Assembly (NCBI RefSeq): GCF_023094165.1
Contig: NZ_JALMDK010000001.1
Coordinates: forward strand, 930,001 to 994,000
Direction of reading: 5' to 3'
From: Crossiella sp. S99.2
GTDB taxonomy: Bacteria > Actinomycetota > Actinomycetes > Mycobacteriales > Pseudonocardiaceae
Length of the DNA stretch: 64,000 nucleotides
A program made the translations under genes and the position numbers. Within the stretch, counting starts at the first letter, position 1, and each line of letters opens with the position of its first letter. The notes below the pieces were generated by a model that worked only from the letters and a program-made list of their open reading frames with translations, made no database searches and was not told where the DNA came from. Positions 9,271 through 18,194 of this stretch are shown here, piece after piece.

Positions 9271-10557
9271 GTGCCCCGAATAAATGCATTGGTCGACACA
9301 GTGGTCGATCCGCCGGCGGCCATGACGGCCGCCGCGGAGTCGGCGGAAAATTACCTGGATATCGCTTTCTCCAGTGGCCGGGCGGCCCGGGTGGACCTGC
9401 GGGACTCCCGGGCGCGCGGCTGGGTCGGCGCGCTCACCGAACTGCGCGCGGCCGGCCTGGACGTCTACGTCGAACTCGATCCGGACACCGGCCTGGTCAC
9501 CGAGATGCTGGTGCCGCACCGGGTCGCCGTGATCGCGCTGAGCCCCGGCGAGGACCTGGTCGAGGTCGACCTGGAGCCCTCGCAAGCCCACCACTACCTG
9601 CGCCGGGACAACCCGGACTTCGCGGAACTGCTGGCCCTGCTCGAAGCGGCCAGGGACAGCCAGGACACCGTGCTGGTCACCGAGACCCTCGACAAGCACG
9701 CGATCATCGATGTCCGCCCGGCCCCAAAAGAAGCCGTAGCTGAGCAGCTCACCGAGAGTGTCCCGGCAGCGCTGGGCACACCGGTCAGCTACGCCCAGGC
9801 CGTGCAGATGTACCGGCTGGTGGCCGGTCAGACCGCCTGCTCGGCCAACCCGACCGCGCCCGGCATCCCGTTCACCTACCCCGACGACGGCTGCTGGGGC
9901 CGGGCGCACGAGATGGCCCGGCTGATGATCGCCAACGGCATCACCCCGGACAAGGTCTGGATCTACGGCAGGCTGCGGGTGAACAGCGCGAACAAGCCGG
10001 ACTGCGTGGTGGGCTGGGGCTGGCACGTGGCCCCGACGCTGGTGGCGGGCGGGGTCACCTACGTGATCGACCCCGCGCTGTTCGACGGACCGGTCACCCA
10101 GGACACCTGGAAGAGCGTGCAGGGCGACCCTGGCGCCCGGCTGGAGCCCACCGGCTGGGACATCTTCCACAACCACTACGCACCGCACCGGTTCGACCCG
10201 GACTACCGCCTCACCAACGAGGTGCTGGCCCGCTACCGCGGTGAACTCCAGCTCCGGTCCAACTCCGCGTCCGGCCCGCCGCCGTACGCGCACTGCCAGC
10301 CCGCCGCCCCTGGCGTGCAGTTCCGCGGCACCCTGGCCGGCGGGCAGACCGCGCGCTGGTTCACACACAGCTGGAACGCCGCCCGGCACGTGCTCTGGAC
10401 GGTCATGCCCACCTCGATCTGCTCCGGTGGCCCGCAGGTGCGGCACGAGGTCGCGGTGCAGCGCACCGACGGGAACCTGTGCACCTACTGGATCACCGTG
10501 CAGAACCTCACCGGGCGAACCGTGCGGTTCGAGGCCCGCTACGACTACCTCACCTGA
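9271..10557 (+). CDS. Protein-glutaminase-like enzyme with a C-terminal repeat domain
   Basis: A 428-residue protein without a signal peptide. Residues about 175-300 resemble protein glutamine deamidases: GCWGRAHEMARLM, then WGWHVAPTL and YVIDPALFDGPVT in the order Cys-His-Asp (about C208, H252, D267). Such enzymes convert glutamine side chains in proteins to glutamate. Residues about 1-150 match no family I know. Residues about 348-428 form a separate domain (HSWNAARHVLWTVMP ... CTYWITVQNLTGR) that is repeated as the whole of the next gene. The GTG at 9271 has only a weak AGGTGG upstream, so the start is uncertain. It heads a three-gene unit transcribed away from the proteases. Confidence 0.72.
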   Translation: MPRINALVDTVVDPPAAMTAAAESAENYLDIAFSSGRAARVDLRDSRARGWVGALTELRAAGLDVYVELDPDTGLVTEMLVPHRVAVIALSPGEDLVEVDLEPSQAHHYLRRDNPDFAELLALLEAARDSQDTVLVTETLDKHAIIDVRPAPKEAVAEQLTESVPAALGTPVSYAQAVQMYRLVAGQTACSANPTAPGIPFTYPDDGCWGRAHEMARLMIANGITPDKVWIYGRLRVNSANKPDCVVGWGWHVAPTLVAGGVTYVIDPALFDGPVTQDTWKSVQGDPGARLEPTGWDIFHNHYAPHRFDPDYRLTNEVLARYRGELQLRSNSASGPPPYAHCQPAAPGVQFRGTLAGGQTARWFTHSWNAARHVLWTVMPTSICSGGPQVRHEVAVQRTDGNLCTYWITVQNLTGRTVRFEARYDYLT

Positions 10558-10570
10558 CCTGGAGCCGTTG

Positions 10571-10828
10571 ATGAGAGCCGGAACAGCGTTCACCGTCACC
10601 ATCGGCGCCGGGGCCACCGTGCGCTACTTCAACCACAGCTGGAACGCCGCCCAGCACGTGATCTGGCACCTGATGCCGGTCACCCCGGTGACCGGCGGAC
10701 CCGAGCTGGACTGGGACGTCGCCGTCGAGCGGACCAGTGCGGCGCTGTGCACGTACTGGATCACCGTCCGGAACCTGACCGGGATCCCGGTCACCTTCGA
10801 GGGTCGCTACGCGATCCTGAACGCGTGA
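10571..10828 (+). CDS. Small single-domain protein homologous to the C-terminus of the upstream enzyme
   Basis: An 85-residue protein consisting only of the domain found at the C-terminus of the protein-glutaminase-like gene: HSWNAAQHVIWHLMP, a Gly/Pro-rich turn, CTYWITVRNLTG and a terminal FEGRYAIL. The alternation of hydrophobic residues suggests a beta-sandwich. The ATG at 10571 lies 13 bp after the upstream stop with GGAG in front. It may be a partner, a carrier or an immunity-like protein for the enzyme; none of these can be shown here. Its own stop overlaps a GTG of the next gene. Confidence 0.7.
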   Translation: MRAGTAFTVTIGAGATVRYFNHSWNAAQHVIWHLMPVTPVTGGPELDWDVAVERTSAALCTYWITVRNLTGIPVTFEGRYAILNA

Positions 10829-10842
10829 GCGGGGAGAAGAGC

Positions 10843-11040
10843 ATGCGCATCGAGATCGAGCTGGACAGCGCCGAGATCGCGGCCGGTCTGGTGATCCGGA
10901 TCGGCCAGGAGCGGGCCGGGCAGCAGGCCGCCGTCCAGGTGCTCGGCGAGGACCAGGACGCGGGCGCGGCGCCGGTGAGCCTCGCGGTCGTGGCGGACGA
11001 ACCGGTGGACGCGGGAGCCGCGCCGCAGCAGGAGGACTGA
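10843..11040 (+). CDS. Small acidic protein, third gene of the glutaminase-like unit
   Basis: A 65-residue protein, strongly acidic (MRIEIELDSAEIAAG at the start, EDQDAGAAP and QQED later). The ATG at 10843 has GGGGAG six bases upstream and is preferred; a GTG at 10825 that overlaps the preceding stop would add six residues. It resembles no family I recognise. The tight packing behind the two previous genes indicates one transcript, ended by the hairpin at 11049-11078. Confidence 0.6.
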   Translation: MRIEIELDSAEIAAGLVIRIGQERAGQQAAVQVLGEDQDAGAAPVSLAVVADEPVDAGAAPQQED

Positions 11041-11048
11041 GCAACGAA

Positions 11049-11078
11049 CGGGCCGCCCGTCAGTCGGCGGGCGGCCCG
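11049..11078. terminator. Bidirectional hairpin between the glutaminase-like unit and glpX
   Basis: A perfect 11-bp stem (CGGGCCGCCCG and its complement) with an 8-base loop, starting 8 bp after the acidic protein's stop and lying 14 bp beyond the end of the convergent glpX gene. Confidence 0.72.
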
Positions 11079-11092
11079 GTTCATCAGCTCGT

Positions 11093-12130
11093 TCAGGGCA
11101 GCGGCGGCACTTCCGGGTCGCCGCCGAAGTCGACCGAGGAGTACTCGCGCAGCTTGGTCAGCCGGTGGTAGCCGTCGATCATCCGCAGCGTGCCGGACTT
11201 GGACCGCATCACGATGGACTGGGTGGTGCAGCCGCCGGAGCGGTAGTGCACGCCGCGCAGCAGGTCGCCGTCGGTGATGCCGGTGGCGCAGAAGAACACG
11301 TTGTCCCCGCGCACCAGGTCGTCGGTGGTCAGCACCTGGTCCAGGTCGTGCCCGGCGGCCAGGGCGCGCTCGCGTTCCTCGTCGTCCTTGGGCCACAGCC
11401 GGGCCTGGATCGCCCCGCCCATGCACTTGAGCGCGGCCGCGGCGATGATGCCCTCCGGGGTGCCGCCGATGCCCAGCAGCAGGTCGACACCGGTGCTCGG
11501 CCGGGCCGCGGAGATCGCGCCGGCCACATCGCCGTCGCTGATGAAGTGGATCCGGGCGCCCGCCTCGCGGACCTCCTTGACCAGGGCCTCGTGCCGGGGC
11601 CGGTCCAGGATGCACACGGTCACGTCGGCCACGTCGGTGTGCTTGGCCTTGGCCACCCGGCGGATGTTCTCCGCCACCGGCGCGTTCAGGTCCACCACGT
11701 CCGCGGCGTCCGGGCCGACCGCGAGCTTCTGCATGTAGAACACCGCGGATGGGTCATACATCGCGCCCCGCTCGGCCACCGCGAGCACGGCCAGCGCGTT
11801 GGGCATGCCCTTGGCCATCAGCGTGGTGCCGTCGATCGGGTCCACCGCGACATCGCAGTCCGGGCCGTCCCCGTTGCCCACCTGCTCGCCGTTGAACAAC
11901 ATCGGGGCCTCGTCCTTCTCGCCCTCCCCGATGACCACCACGCCGCGCATGGAGACGGTGCCGATCAGCTTGCGCATGGCGTCCACGGCCGCGCCGTCGC
12001 CGCCGTTCTTGTCCCCGCGGCCGACCCAGCGGCCGGCCGCGATGGCGGCGGCTTCGGTGACCCGGACCAGTTCCAGGGCGAGGTTGCGATCGGGTGCCTC
12101 ACGACGTCGCGGGGCAGTGTTCGCGGCCAT
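11093..12130 (-). CDS. glpX: Class II fructose-1,6-bisphosphatase
   Basis: A 345-residue GlpX-type enzyme that hydrolyses fructose 1,6-bisphosphate to fructose 6-phosphate, the gluconeogenic step. The metal/phosphate motifs [27 protein letters not shown] and [10 protein letters not shown] are all present and the length fits the family. It is the only FBPase class in many actinobacteria. The ATG at 12130 has GGAGG six bases upstream. The gene is alone in its direction before the xseB cluster. Confidence 0.96.
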   Translation of the reverse strand: MAANTAPRRREAPDRNLALELVRVTEAAAIAAGRWVGRGDKNGGDGAAVDAMRKLIGTVSMRGVVVIGEGEKDEAPMLFNGEQVGNGDGPDCDVAVDPIDGTTLMAKGMPNALAVLAVAERGAMYDPSAVFYMQKLAVGPDAADVVDLNAPVAENIRRVAKAKHTDVADVTVCILDRPRHEALVKEVREAGARIHFISDGDVAGAISAARPSTGVDLLLGIGGTPEGIIAAAALKCMGGAIQARLWPKDDEERERALAAGHDLDQVLTTDDLVRGDNVFFCATGITDGDLLRGVHYRSGGCTTQSIVMRSKSGTLRMIDGYHRLTKLREYSSVDFGGDPEVPPLP

Positions 12131-12269
12131 GTTCCGCCTCCATTGGTCTGCGCAGGTCGACGCTGAAACTGCTTGTCGATCCTGGCAGACCGTGACGACG
12201 GAGCGTGAGCTGAGCAGGGGTGACAGTGACGATTCGCACTCACTGAACCGATTGCTGAACCGTGTCAGG

Positions 12270-12497
12270 TCAACCGTTCGGCTCAGCGTTGTCCACTGTG
12301 GCCAGTGCCTGCTCGACCCGGTCCCGCGCGCCGGCGAGGTGCTTCTCGCAGACCTTGGCCAGTGTCTCGCCGCGTTCCCACAGCGCGAGCGAGTCCTCCA
12401 GCGAGAGACCGCCTGCCTCCAGCTTGCGGACGACCTCGACCAGCTCGTCGCGCGCCGCCTCGTAGCCGAGCGCGGCGTCGGTGTTGTTCTGTGTCAC
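12270..12497 (-). CDS. xseB: Exodeoxyribonuclease VII small subunit
   Basis: A 75-residue helical protein with the XseB pattern: [32 protein letters not shown] followed by a second amphipathic helix. The signature ([10 protein letters not shown]..(W/Y)E.G) is exact. With XseA it forms exonuclease VII, which degrades single-stranded DNA to oligonucleotides. The GTG at 12497 overlaps the stop of the upstream 144-residue gene in GTGA, indicating translational coupling in the LDAP homologue-xseA-unknown-xseB operon. Confidence 0.93.
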   Translation of the reverse strand: MTQNNTDAALGYEAARDELVEVVRKLEAGGLSLEDSLALWERGETLAKVCEKHLAGARDRVEQALATVDNAEPNG

Positions 12498-12928
12498 GCG
12501 GTGGGGCTCCCCATCGTGCTCTGCACCCGGACCACGGCGGTGGCCACCGCCTGGTCGTAGCCGATGAAGGCTTCGGCGAACTCGGCGCCGTCGCCCTCCA
12601 TGGCGGCTTCGTCGATGCGATTCTCCGCCTCGCTCACCCGGCGGCGATGCGGGGACCCCGTGCTGAACCACCAGTGGCTGCCCACGTAGTTCGAGGTGGC
12701 CTCCGAGAGCGCGCGCAACCGGGACGGCAGGGCACGCCTGCCGGGGGCGTCGCAGCCGGCCAGCAGCGCGGCCCAGCACTCGGCCGCGGCGGAGTTGGCC
12801 TCCTCGGCCCTGCGCTGCACCACCCCGGCCGCCTGCCGCGCGGGCGGGTCGGCCTGGCTCTGCGCCGCCGTCCTGGCCGCGGCGACGGTCAGCGGGAGAA
12901 AGGTCGGCTCATGGGCCAGCGACGCCAC
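12494..12928 (-). CDS. Unknown protein encoded between xseA and xseB
   Basis: A 144-residue, alanine-rich, predicted helical soluble protein with no signal peptide. It starts at a GTG that overlaps the xseA stop by 20 bp and ends overlapping the xseB start by 4 bp, so it is embedded in the exonuclease VII operon. I do not recognise the family. The motif [19 protein letters not shown] in the middle is the most distinctive stretch. In mycobacteria xseA and xseB are adjacent, so this gene is an extra member of the operon here. Confidence 0.65.
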   Translation of the reverse strand: MASLAHEPTFLPLTVAAARTAAQSQADPPARQAAGVVQRRAEEANSAAAECWAALLAGCDAPGRRALPSRLRALSEATSNYVGSHWWFSTGSPHRRRVSEAENRIDEAAMEGDGAEFAEAFIGYDQAVATAVVRVQSTMGSPTA

Positions 12929-14174
12929 CGCTACCTCCGTTCACCGCATCGGTGTCTTCGGGCACGATCGCGTGCACCGCTCCGTCAACGACTCGGACCC
13001 GCAGCAGCGTTCCCGGCGGCGCGTCGGCGACCGAGCGGAGCACCCCGTCCGGGGCGCCGTCGGCGACGCGCTGCACGACTGCGTATCCGCGGGCCAGAGT
13101 GGCCGCCGGCCCCAGGGTCGTCAAGCGTGCTTTGACACCGTCCAACCCGCTCTGTTCGTGCCCGAGCCGGGAGAGCGTGGCCCGGCGGGCCCGCTCGCGC
13201 AACGCGTGCACGTCCTCCATTCGGCGCTGCAATGGACCGAACGGGTCGGAAAGCACTGGGCGGGAACGCAATTGAGCCAGCAACCGGTGTTCCCGATCCA
13301 CCCAGCCGTGTAGTGCCCGGCGGGCCCGGTCGCGGAGCTGGCCGATTCTGGCCGTTTCCTCCGCCACGTCCGGAACCACCCGTTTGCCCGCGTCCGTAGG
13401 AGTAGAGCAGCGCAGGTCGGCGACGTGGTCCAGCAGCGGGGTGTCCGGCTCGTGCCCGATCGCGCTGAGCACCGGGGTGCGGCAGGCCGCGACCGCCCGG
13501 CAGAGCGCCTCGTCGGAGAACGGCAGCAGATCCTCCACGCTGCCGCCGCCGCGGGCGATCACGATCACGTCCACCTCGGCGTCGGCCTCCAGTGTGGACA
13601 GCGCTTCCAGCACCTGCGGCACGGCCAGATGTCCTTGCACCGCAACGTTGATCACCCGGAAGTGCACCGCGGGCCAGCGGTGTTTGGCATTGGTCAGCAC
13701 GTCCCGCTCGGCCGCGGAGGCCCGGCCGGTGATGAGTCCGACGCACTGCGGCAGGAACGGCGGTTTCCGCTTTCGTCCCGGCTCGAACAGGCCCTCGGCG
13801 GCGAGCAGCCTGCGCAGCCGTTCGATCCGGGCCAGCAGCTCGCCGATGCCCACCGCGCGGATCTCGTCCACCCGCAGGCTGATCGTGCCGCGGCCCTCGT
13901 AGAACACCGGCCGCCCGTGCATGATCACCCGCGCGCCCTCGGTCAGCGGCGTTTCCAGGCCGCGCAGCAGCGCGGTCGCGCAGGTCACGGTCACCGAGAC
14001 GTTGGCGGAGGGATCCCGCAGGGTGATGAAGGCGGTCGAGGTGTTCGGCCGGTTGGAGATCTGGGTGACCTCACCCTCCACCCACACCGAGCCGAGCCGC
14101 GCGATCCACTCCGCGATCTTGCGCGCCACCGTCCGGACCGGCCACGGCTGCTCCGCGGTGCTGGGCGCGGTCAC
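12909..14174 (-). CDS. xseA: Exodeoxyribonuclease VII large subunit
   Basis: A 421-residue nuclease subunit. Residues 1-100 form the OB-fold ([25 protein letters not shown]) and the rest is the catalytic and helical region, with the family motifs [51 protein letters not shown] and TPTDAGKR. Together with XseB it digests single-stranded DNA. The GTG at 14174 overlaps the upstream stop in GTGA. Confidence 0.95.
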   Translation of the reverse strand: MTAPSTAEQPWPVRTVARKIAEWIARLGSVWVEGEVTQISNRPNTSTAFITLRDPSANVSVTVTCATALLRGLETPLTEGARVIMHGRPVFYEGRGTISLRVDEIRAVGIGELLARIERLRRLLAAEGLFEPGRKRKPPFLPQCVGLITGRASAAERDVLTNAKHRWPAVHFRVINVAVQGHLAVPQVLEALSTLEADAEVDVIVIARGGGSVEDLLPFSDEALCRAVAACRTPVLSAIGHEPDTPLLDHVADLRCSTPTDAGKRVVPDVAEETARIGQLRDRARRALHGWVDREHRLLAQLRSRPVLSDPFGPLQRRMEDVHALRERARRATLSRLGHEQSGLDGVKARLTTLGPAATLARGYAVVQRVADGAPDGVLRSVADAPPGTLLRVRVVDGAVHAIVPEDTDAVNGGSGGVAGP

Positions 14175-14815
14175 GACTCGCGCACGGTGGCGATCCGCCG
14201 GGTCAGCATCCGGACGAACTCCTCGCGACCCCGGCCGGTCAGCTCGTAGGCGAGCAGCTCCTCCAGCTGGTCGACGGAGAGCCAGCGCAGCCGGGCACGC
14301 ACCTGGGCCAGGGAGAGGTCGTCGTACCCGGGCACGCCGGCTGGCCCGTCCACATCGGACGGCTCGGCCGCGGCACTGACCTCGCCCGCCTTGGGACGGC
14401 CGGGCAGCCGCTCGACCTCGCCGGTGGCGGTGACCTCGCCCGCCTTCTTGCGCCCGCTCGGCCGCGCGGCGCCGTTGGCGGCGGGGGCGTCCGACTCCTC
14501 GACGGTGACCTCACCGGCCTTCTTCCGGCCGGGCAGCCGCTCGGCCACGGCGGGCGGGGCGGGCGGGGCGTCCAGGTCCTCGTCGAAGGTCGCCCATTCG
14601 GGGGTTTCCTCGGCGGGGCGCAGGGTGGCCAGGATCTCATCGCCCTTGATGGCGAGTTCGGTCACGTGTTGCTGGGCTCGCATGGACAGTTGCATCGCGG
14701 TGCTGGCCACCGTGACGGGCAGTCCGGCGAGCGAACGCGGCAGCTTGCGGGCCTGCTCCACGGCGGCCGCGGCGAGCCCGGCGGCCACGCGGACCGGCAG
14801 TGGCAGCGGTTTCAT
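14171..14815 (-). CDS. Homologue of the mycobacterial lipid-droplet-associated protein (Rv1109c-like)
   Basis: A 214-residue protein in the position held by Rv1109c in M. tuberculosis, between ispH and xseA. The N-terminus (1-60) is an amphipathic or hydrophobic helical segment ([20 protein letters not shown], then [19 protein letters not shown]). A central disordered part carries three near-copies of the motif GRKKAGEV (about residues 95-150). The C-terminal 60 residues form a conserved helical domain ([28 protein letters not shown]). Annotation as lipid droplet associated rests on family knowledge; direct function is not visible. Confidence 0.7.
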   Translation of the reverse strand: MKPLPLPVRVAAGLAAAAVEQARKLPRSLAGLPVTVASTAMQLSMRAQQHVTELAIKGDEILATLRPAEETPEWATFDEDLDAPPAPPAVAERLPGRKKAGEVTVEESDAPAANGAARPSGRKKAGEVTATGEVERLPGRPKAGEVSAAAEPSDVDGPAGVPGYDDLSLAQVRARLRWLSVDQLEELLAYELTGRGREEFVRMLTRRIATVRES

Positions 14816-14955
14816 GTGGTACAGCCTGCCGCAGTCCGGCGGATCAGGGAAACTCTTCGCTGGGCCATCCGGGTGACTGGGCGGGGCGCACCCTAATTCT
14901 TCTGGTCAACCGAACGAATCGACTTGCCGCCAAAACGCTCCGTACCCTGGACACC

Positions 14956-15930
14956 ATGACCACTGCCAAGCCCAAGCGCGTGCTGCTGGCCAACCCTCGC
15001 GGCTACTGCGCCGGCGTGGACCGGGCCGTGATCACCGTCGAGAAGGCGTTGGAGACCTACGGCGCTCCCATCTACGTCCGCAAGGAAATCGTGCACAACA
15101 AGCACGTCGTGGACACGCTGCGCGAGCGCGGCGCGATCTTCGTCGACCAGACCGACGAGGTGCCCGAGGGCGCCATGGTGGTCTTCTCGGCACACGGCGT
15201 GTCCCCGATGGTGCACGCGGAGGCGGCAGACCGGAACCTCCGCACCATCGACGCCACCTGCCCCCTGGTCACCAAGGTGCACCAGGAGGCCAAGCGTTTC
15301 GCCAAGGAGGATTACGACATCCTCCTGATCGGCCACGAGGGGCACGAGGAGGTCGAGGGCACCGCTGGTGAGGCCCCCGACCACGTGCAGCTCGTGGACA
15401 CCGCAGAGGACGTGGACAAGGTCACCGTCCGCGACCCCAACAAGGTCATCTGGCTGTCCCAGACCACGCTGTCGGTCGACGAGACCATGGTGCGGGTGAA
15501 CCAGCTCAAGGGCCGGTTCCCCGAGCTGCAGGCCCCGCCGAGTGACGACATCTGCTACGCCACCTCCAACCGGCAGACCGCGGTCAAGGTGATGGCGCCG
15601 CAGTGCGACCTGGTCCTGGTGGTCGGCTCCACGAACTCCTCCAACTCGTTGCGGCTGGTCGACGTCGCGCTCGACTACGGCGCCAAGGCCTCCTACCTGG
15701 TCGACTTCGCGCACGAGGTCGACGACGCCTGGCTGGAGGGCGTCGGCACCATCGGCGTCACCTCGGGCGCCTCGGTGCCGGACGAGCTGGTGATGAAGCT
15801 GCTCGTGCACCTGGAAGAGCGTGGCTGGGCCGACGTGGAAACCGTCACCACCGCCAACGAGAAGATCACCTTCTCGCTGCCGCGGGAGCTGCGCAAGGAA
15901 ATGAAGGAAAAGGCGGCCAAGGAGTCCTGA
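14956..15930 (+). CDS. ispH: 4-hydroxy-3-methylbut-2-enyl diphosphate reductase
   Basis: A 324-residue iron-sulfur enzyme for the last step of the MEP isoprenoid pathway, reducing HMBPP to IPP and DMAPP. The three cluster cysteines are present at about C18 (RGYCAGV), C102 (ATCPLV) and C200 (ICYATSNRQ). The conserved [10 protein letters not shown] and [12 protein letters not shown] motifs are also intact. The ATG at 14956 gives the expected N-terminus; the open frame extends upstream without family similarity. Divergent from the lipid-droplet-type gene. Confidence 0.96.
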   Translation: MTTAKPKRVLLANPRGYCAGVDRAVITVEKALETYGAPIYVRKEIVHNKHVVDTLRERGAIFVDQTDEVPEGAMVVFSAHGVSPMVHAEAADRNLRTIDATCPLVTKVHQEAKRFAKEDYDILLIGHEGHEEVEGTAGEAPDHVQLVDTAEDVDKVTVRDPNKVIWLSQTTLSVDETMVRVNQLKGRFPELQAPPSDDICYATSNRQTAVKVMAPQCDLVLVVGSTNSSNSLRLVDVALDYGAKASYLVDFAHEVDDAWLEGVGTIGVTSGASVPDELVMKLLVHLEERGWADVETVTTANEKITFSLPRELRKEMKEKAAKES

Positions 15931-15949
15931 TCGGCTGACCTGCGCTTAT

Positions 15950-15985
15950 GAACCGCCCGGCTGGGGATTCCCAGCCGGGCGGTTC
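15950..15985. terminator. Strong bidirectional terminator hairpin
   Basis: A perfect 16-bp stem (GAACCGCCCGGCTGGG and its complement) with a GATT loop, 19 bp after the ispH stop and 14 bp beyond the end of the convergent DUF4436 gene. Confidence 0.82.
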
Positions 15986-15999
15986 GCGTCAGGAGCCGG

Positions 16000-16992
16000 T
16001 TACTTGGCGCTCCCGGCCAGCGCGGGGGCGGGCGGGGCCTCAGCCTCGGCCGCCGCGGCGGCGGCCTCGGCGGCCGCGGCGCGCGCGTTGGCCCGCTCCA
16101 CCCGGTAGCCGGTGATCACGGTGGTGATCAGGGACAACGAGACCAGCGCCTCGGCCATGAAGAACGAGCCGAAGTCGACCACCGAACCGATCGGCGGCGA
16201 CCCCGGCACCGCGTTGCGCAGCGGCACCAGCGCGAACAGCAGCGCGCCCATGAAGCTCATCGACGGCCACAGCAGGCCGCGCCGGTCCCTGATCACGAAC
16301 CAGGCGGCGATGACCGCGGCCAGGCTCAGGAACCACATGAACGCCATCACGAACAGCGCGAAGGCGAAGGTGCCGGTGGAGCGGACGGCCTCGGCGGCGA
16401 AGACCAGACCGCCGCCGAGGTCCTTGACGTCCTTCGGCTTGATCTTGAAGAACGAGTCGGCGTTGACGAAGCTCAGACTGATCGGCACGTTCTTGCCCGC
16501 GACCTCGGCGGCGAAGCCGAAGTCGATCTGGTAGCTGTCGAACGGGTAGTCGGTGATCACGCCGTCGTTCAGCGCCACCCGCAGGTCGGCCACGCTCGGG
16601 CTGCGGCCCGCCTTGAACGCCAGGGTGTCGCCCCGGACGCCGTTGGTGTGCACGGTGATGTCCTGGCGCGGGAACCCGTCCTCGTCGGCGAGCGCGCCGA
16701 CCGGATCGATCTCCACCTGCGCGGAGAGTTCCTGCAGCACCGGGTCGGTCTTCTGCACGAAGACGCTGATGTCGATCCGGTCCGGAGAATTCTGGTCGCC
16801 CAGGGTGATCTGACTCTGGCCGTCCTGCCGTTCGAGCAGGTAGACCACGATGCTGCCCGCGGTGAGCAGACCGATGACGATCGCGAACGCGATCGCTTTG
16901 AGCGCCGGAATGCGTGCCGGGCGGGAACGGGGACCCATCTGAGGCTTCTTACCCTTCGGGAAACGCGCGACGGCTCCCGTCGGAAAGCGCAT
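16000..16992 (-). CDS. DUF4436-family membrane protein
   Basis: Up to 330 residues. One transmembrane segment near 30-52 (IAFAIVIGLLTAGSIVVYLL), an extracytoplasmic domain (about 55-200) with the family motif YPFDSYQIDF, then three C-terminal transmembrane segments and an Ala/Glu-rich tail. This arrangement fits the DUF4436 family of actinobacterial membrane proteins, whose function is unknown. The start at 16992 has a poor ribosome site; an ATG at 16938, 18 codons in, is an alternative. Confidence 0.78.
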   Translation of the reverse strand: MRFPTGAVARFPKGKKPQMGPRSRPARIPALKAIAFAIVIGLLTAGSIVVYLLERQDGQSQITLGDQNSPDRIDISVFVQKTDPVLQELSAQVEIDPVGALADEDGFPRQDITVHTNGVRGDTLAFKAGRSPSVADLRVALNDGVITDYPFDSYQIDFGFAAEVAGKNVPISLSFVNADSFFKIKPKDVKDLGGGLVFAAEAVRSTGTFAFALFVMAFMWFLSLAAVIAAWFVIRDRRGLLWPSMSFMGALLFALVPLRNAVPGSPPIGSVVDFGSFFMAEALVSLSLITTVITGYRVERANARAAAAEAAAAAAEAEAPPAPALAGSAK

Positions 16993-17134
16993 TCCCAGCG
17001 GGCCGCGCCACGTAGTGCTGATTGGCGGACCGGCAGCTTAACTGACAGCTTTGCCGGGATTTCCCCAGTTCAGCGGCTGTGCCCGAGGATCACCCATAGT
17101 GCTTTCCCGATGACCGGCAGTGCCTGGCGAGCGC

Positions 17135-18025
17135 TTAGTAGTCGTCCTCGCGCGGCGGGCGGCGGCGGGGTGCGGGCGGCTGCTGCCGCGGCGGCTGACC
17201 GCCACCGCGGGGCGCGGGACCGCCGCGCTGGGGCGGGGGCGGCTGCTGACGGCCGGGCTGGCCACCACGCGGCGGCACCGGACGGCCACCGCCCGGAGCG
17301 GCGCCACCACCTGCGGCGCCTCGGCCGGCGGCGCCGCCGCCTGCCGCACCGCCACGGGAAGCGCCGCCGCCACCACGTGGGGCTGGGCCGCCGTCGCGGG
17401 GTGCGGGACGGCCGCCGGACTGCGGGCGTGGCGCGGCCGTGCGGCCCGCGGCCGGACGGCGCTCGTCAGCCGCGGGCTTGGCCGGGCGACGTACCGGTTC
17501 GTCCTCGTCACGGGCCGGCCGGGACCGGGCGCCGCGGGTGGGCTCGACGGGGGCGGCCGGGCGCTTCTGCAGGAAGATCCGGACCACGCCCAACAGCACG
17601 GTGGCCGCGGTGGTGACCGCCATCGCCGGGAAGGAGGTGACCAGCGGCTGGGCCACGGTCAGCAGGCGCGCGGTCATCCCGCCGGAAGCCGGGGTGTTGG
17701 CGGTCATCAGGGCGACCGTGGGCACCACGACCACCGCGACCAGCGGCGGTTGCACCATCGGCCCGAACAGGCTCTTGCGTTGCACCCAGCACACCGCGAG
17801 CACGCAACTGAGGAAGTAGCCGCCATTGAAGAGCCAGCCGAGTTGGCCGTTGGGCGCCCGGCTGACGAAGGCGGTCAGGATGGACACCCCGAAGGCGAGC
17901 AACACCGCTGCCCACCAGGGCACGCCCCGGGAGGAGCCGAACAGGGACAGGTAGGCCCAGTCGGACTCCGCGCGGTCCTGTTCCACGTCGCTTCGACGGT
18001 CGCGGGTGGTGGTCACGCGTGACAC
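17135..18025 (-). CDS. DUF6542-type membrane protein with a long Gly/Pro/Arg-rich tail
   Basis: A 296-residue protein with four predicted transmembrane segments in residues about 36-155 and a disordered C-terminal tail of about 135 residues made of Arg, Gly, Pro and Ala runs (PRGGG, RGGAAGGGAAG). It occupies the locus of the Rv1111c-type gene next to ispH in mycobacteria, so it is an old neighbour of that gene. Function unknown. The tail is repetitive and likely varies in length between strains. Confidence 0.72.
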   Translation of the reverse strand: MSRVTTTRDRRSDVEQDRAESDWAYLSLFGSSRGVPWWAAVLLAFGVSILTAFVSRAPNGQLGWLFNGGYFLSCVLAVCWVQRKSLFGPMVQPPLVAVVVVPTVALMTANTPASGGMTARLLTVAQPLVTSFPAMAVTTAATVLLGVVRIFLQKRPAAPVEPTRGARSRPARDEDEPVRRPAKPAADERRPAAGRTAAPRPQSGGRPAPRDGGPAPRGGGGASRGGAAGGGAAGRGAAGGGAAPGGGRPVPPRGGQPGRQQPPPPQRGGPAPRGGGQPPRQQPPAPRRRPPREDDY

Positions 18026-18194
18026 GTTAGCCCGTCCGGTAAGGGGTGTGCCCGGACGCGCGCTGGACTGGGTGCGATCGAGTCTGCTGGGTAACCGCCG
18101 AGTAGGGCAACCGGCTTCTACCCAACAGGCACGAATCGGACCTCAGGCAGCACATCCAGAACGCCCTGACCAGTGCGGATATTCAGTTAGAAGA

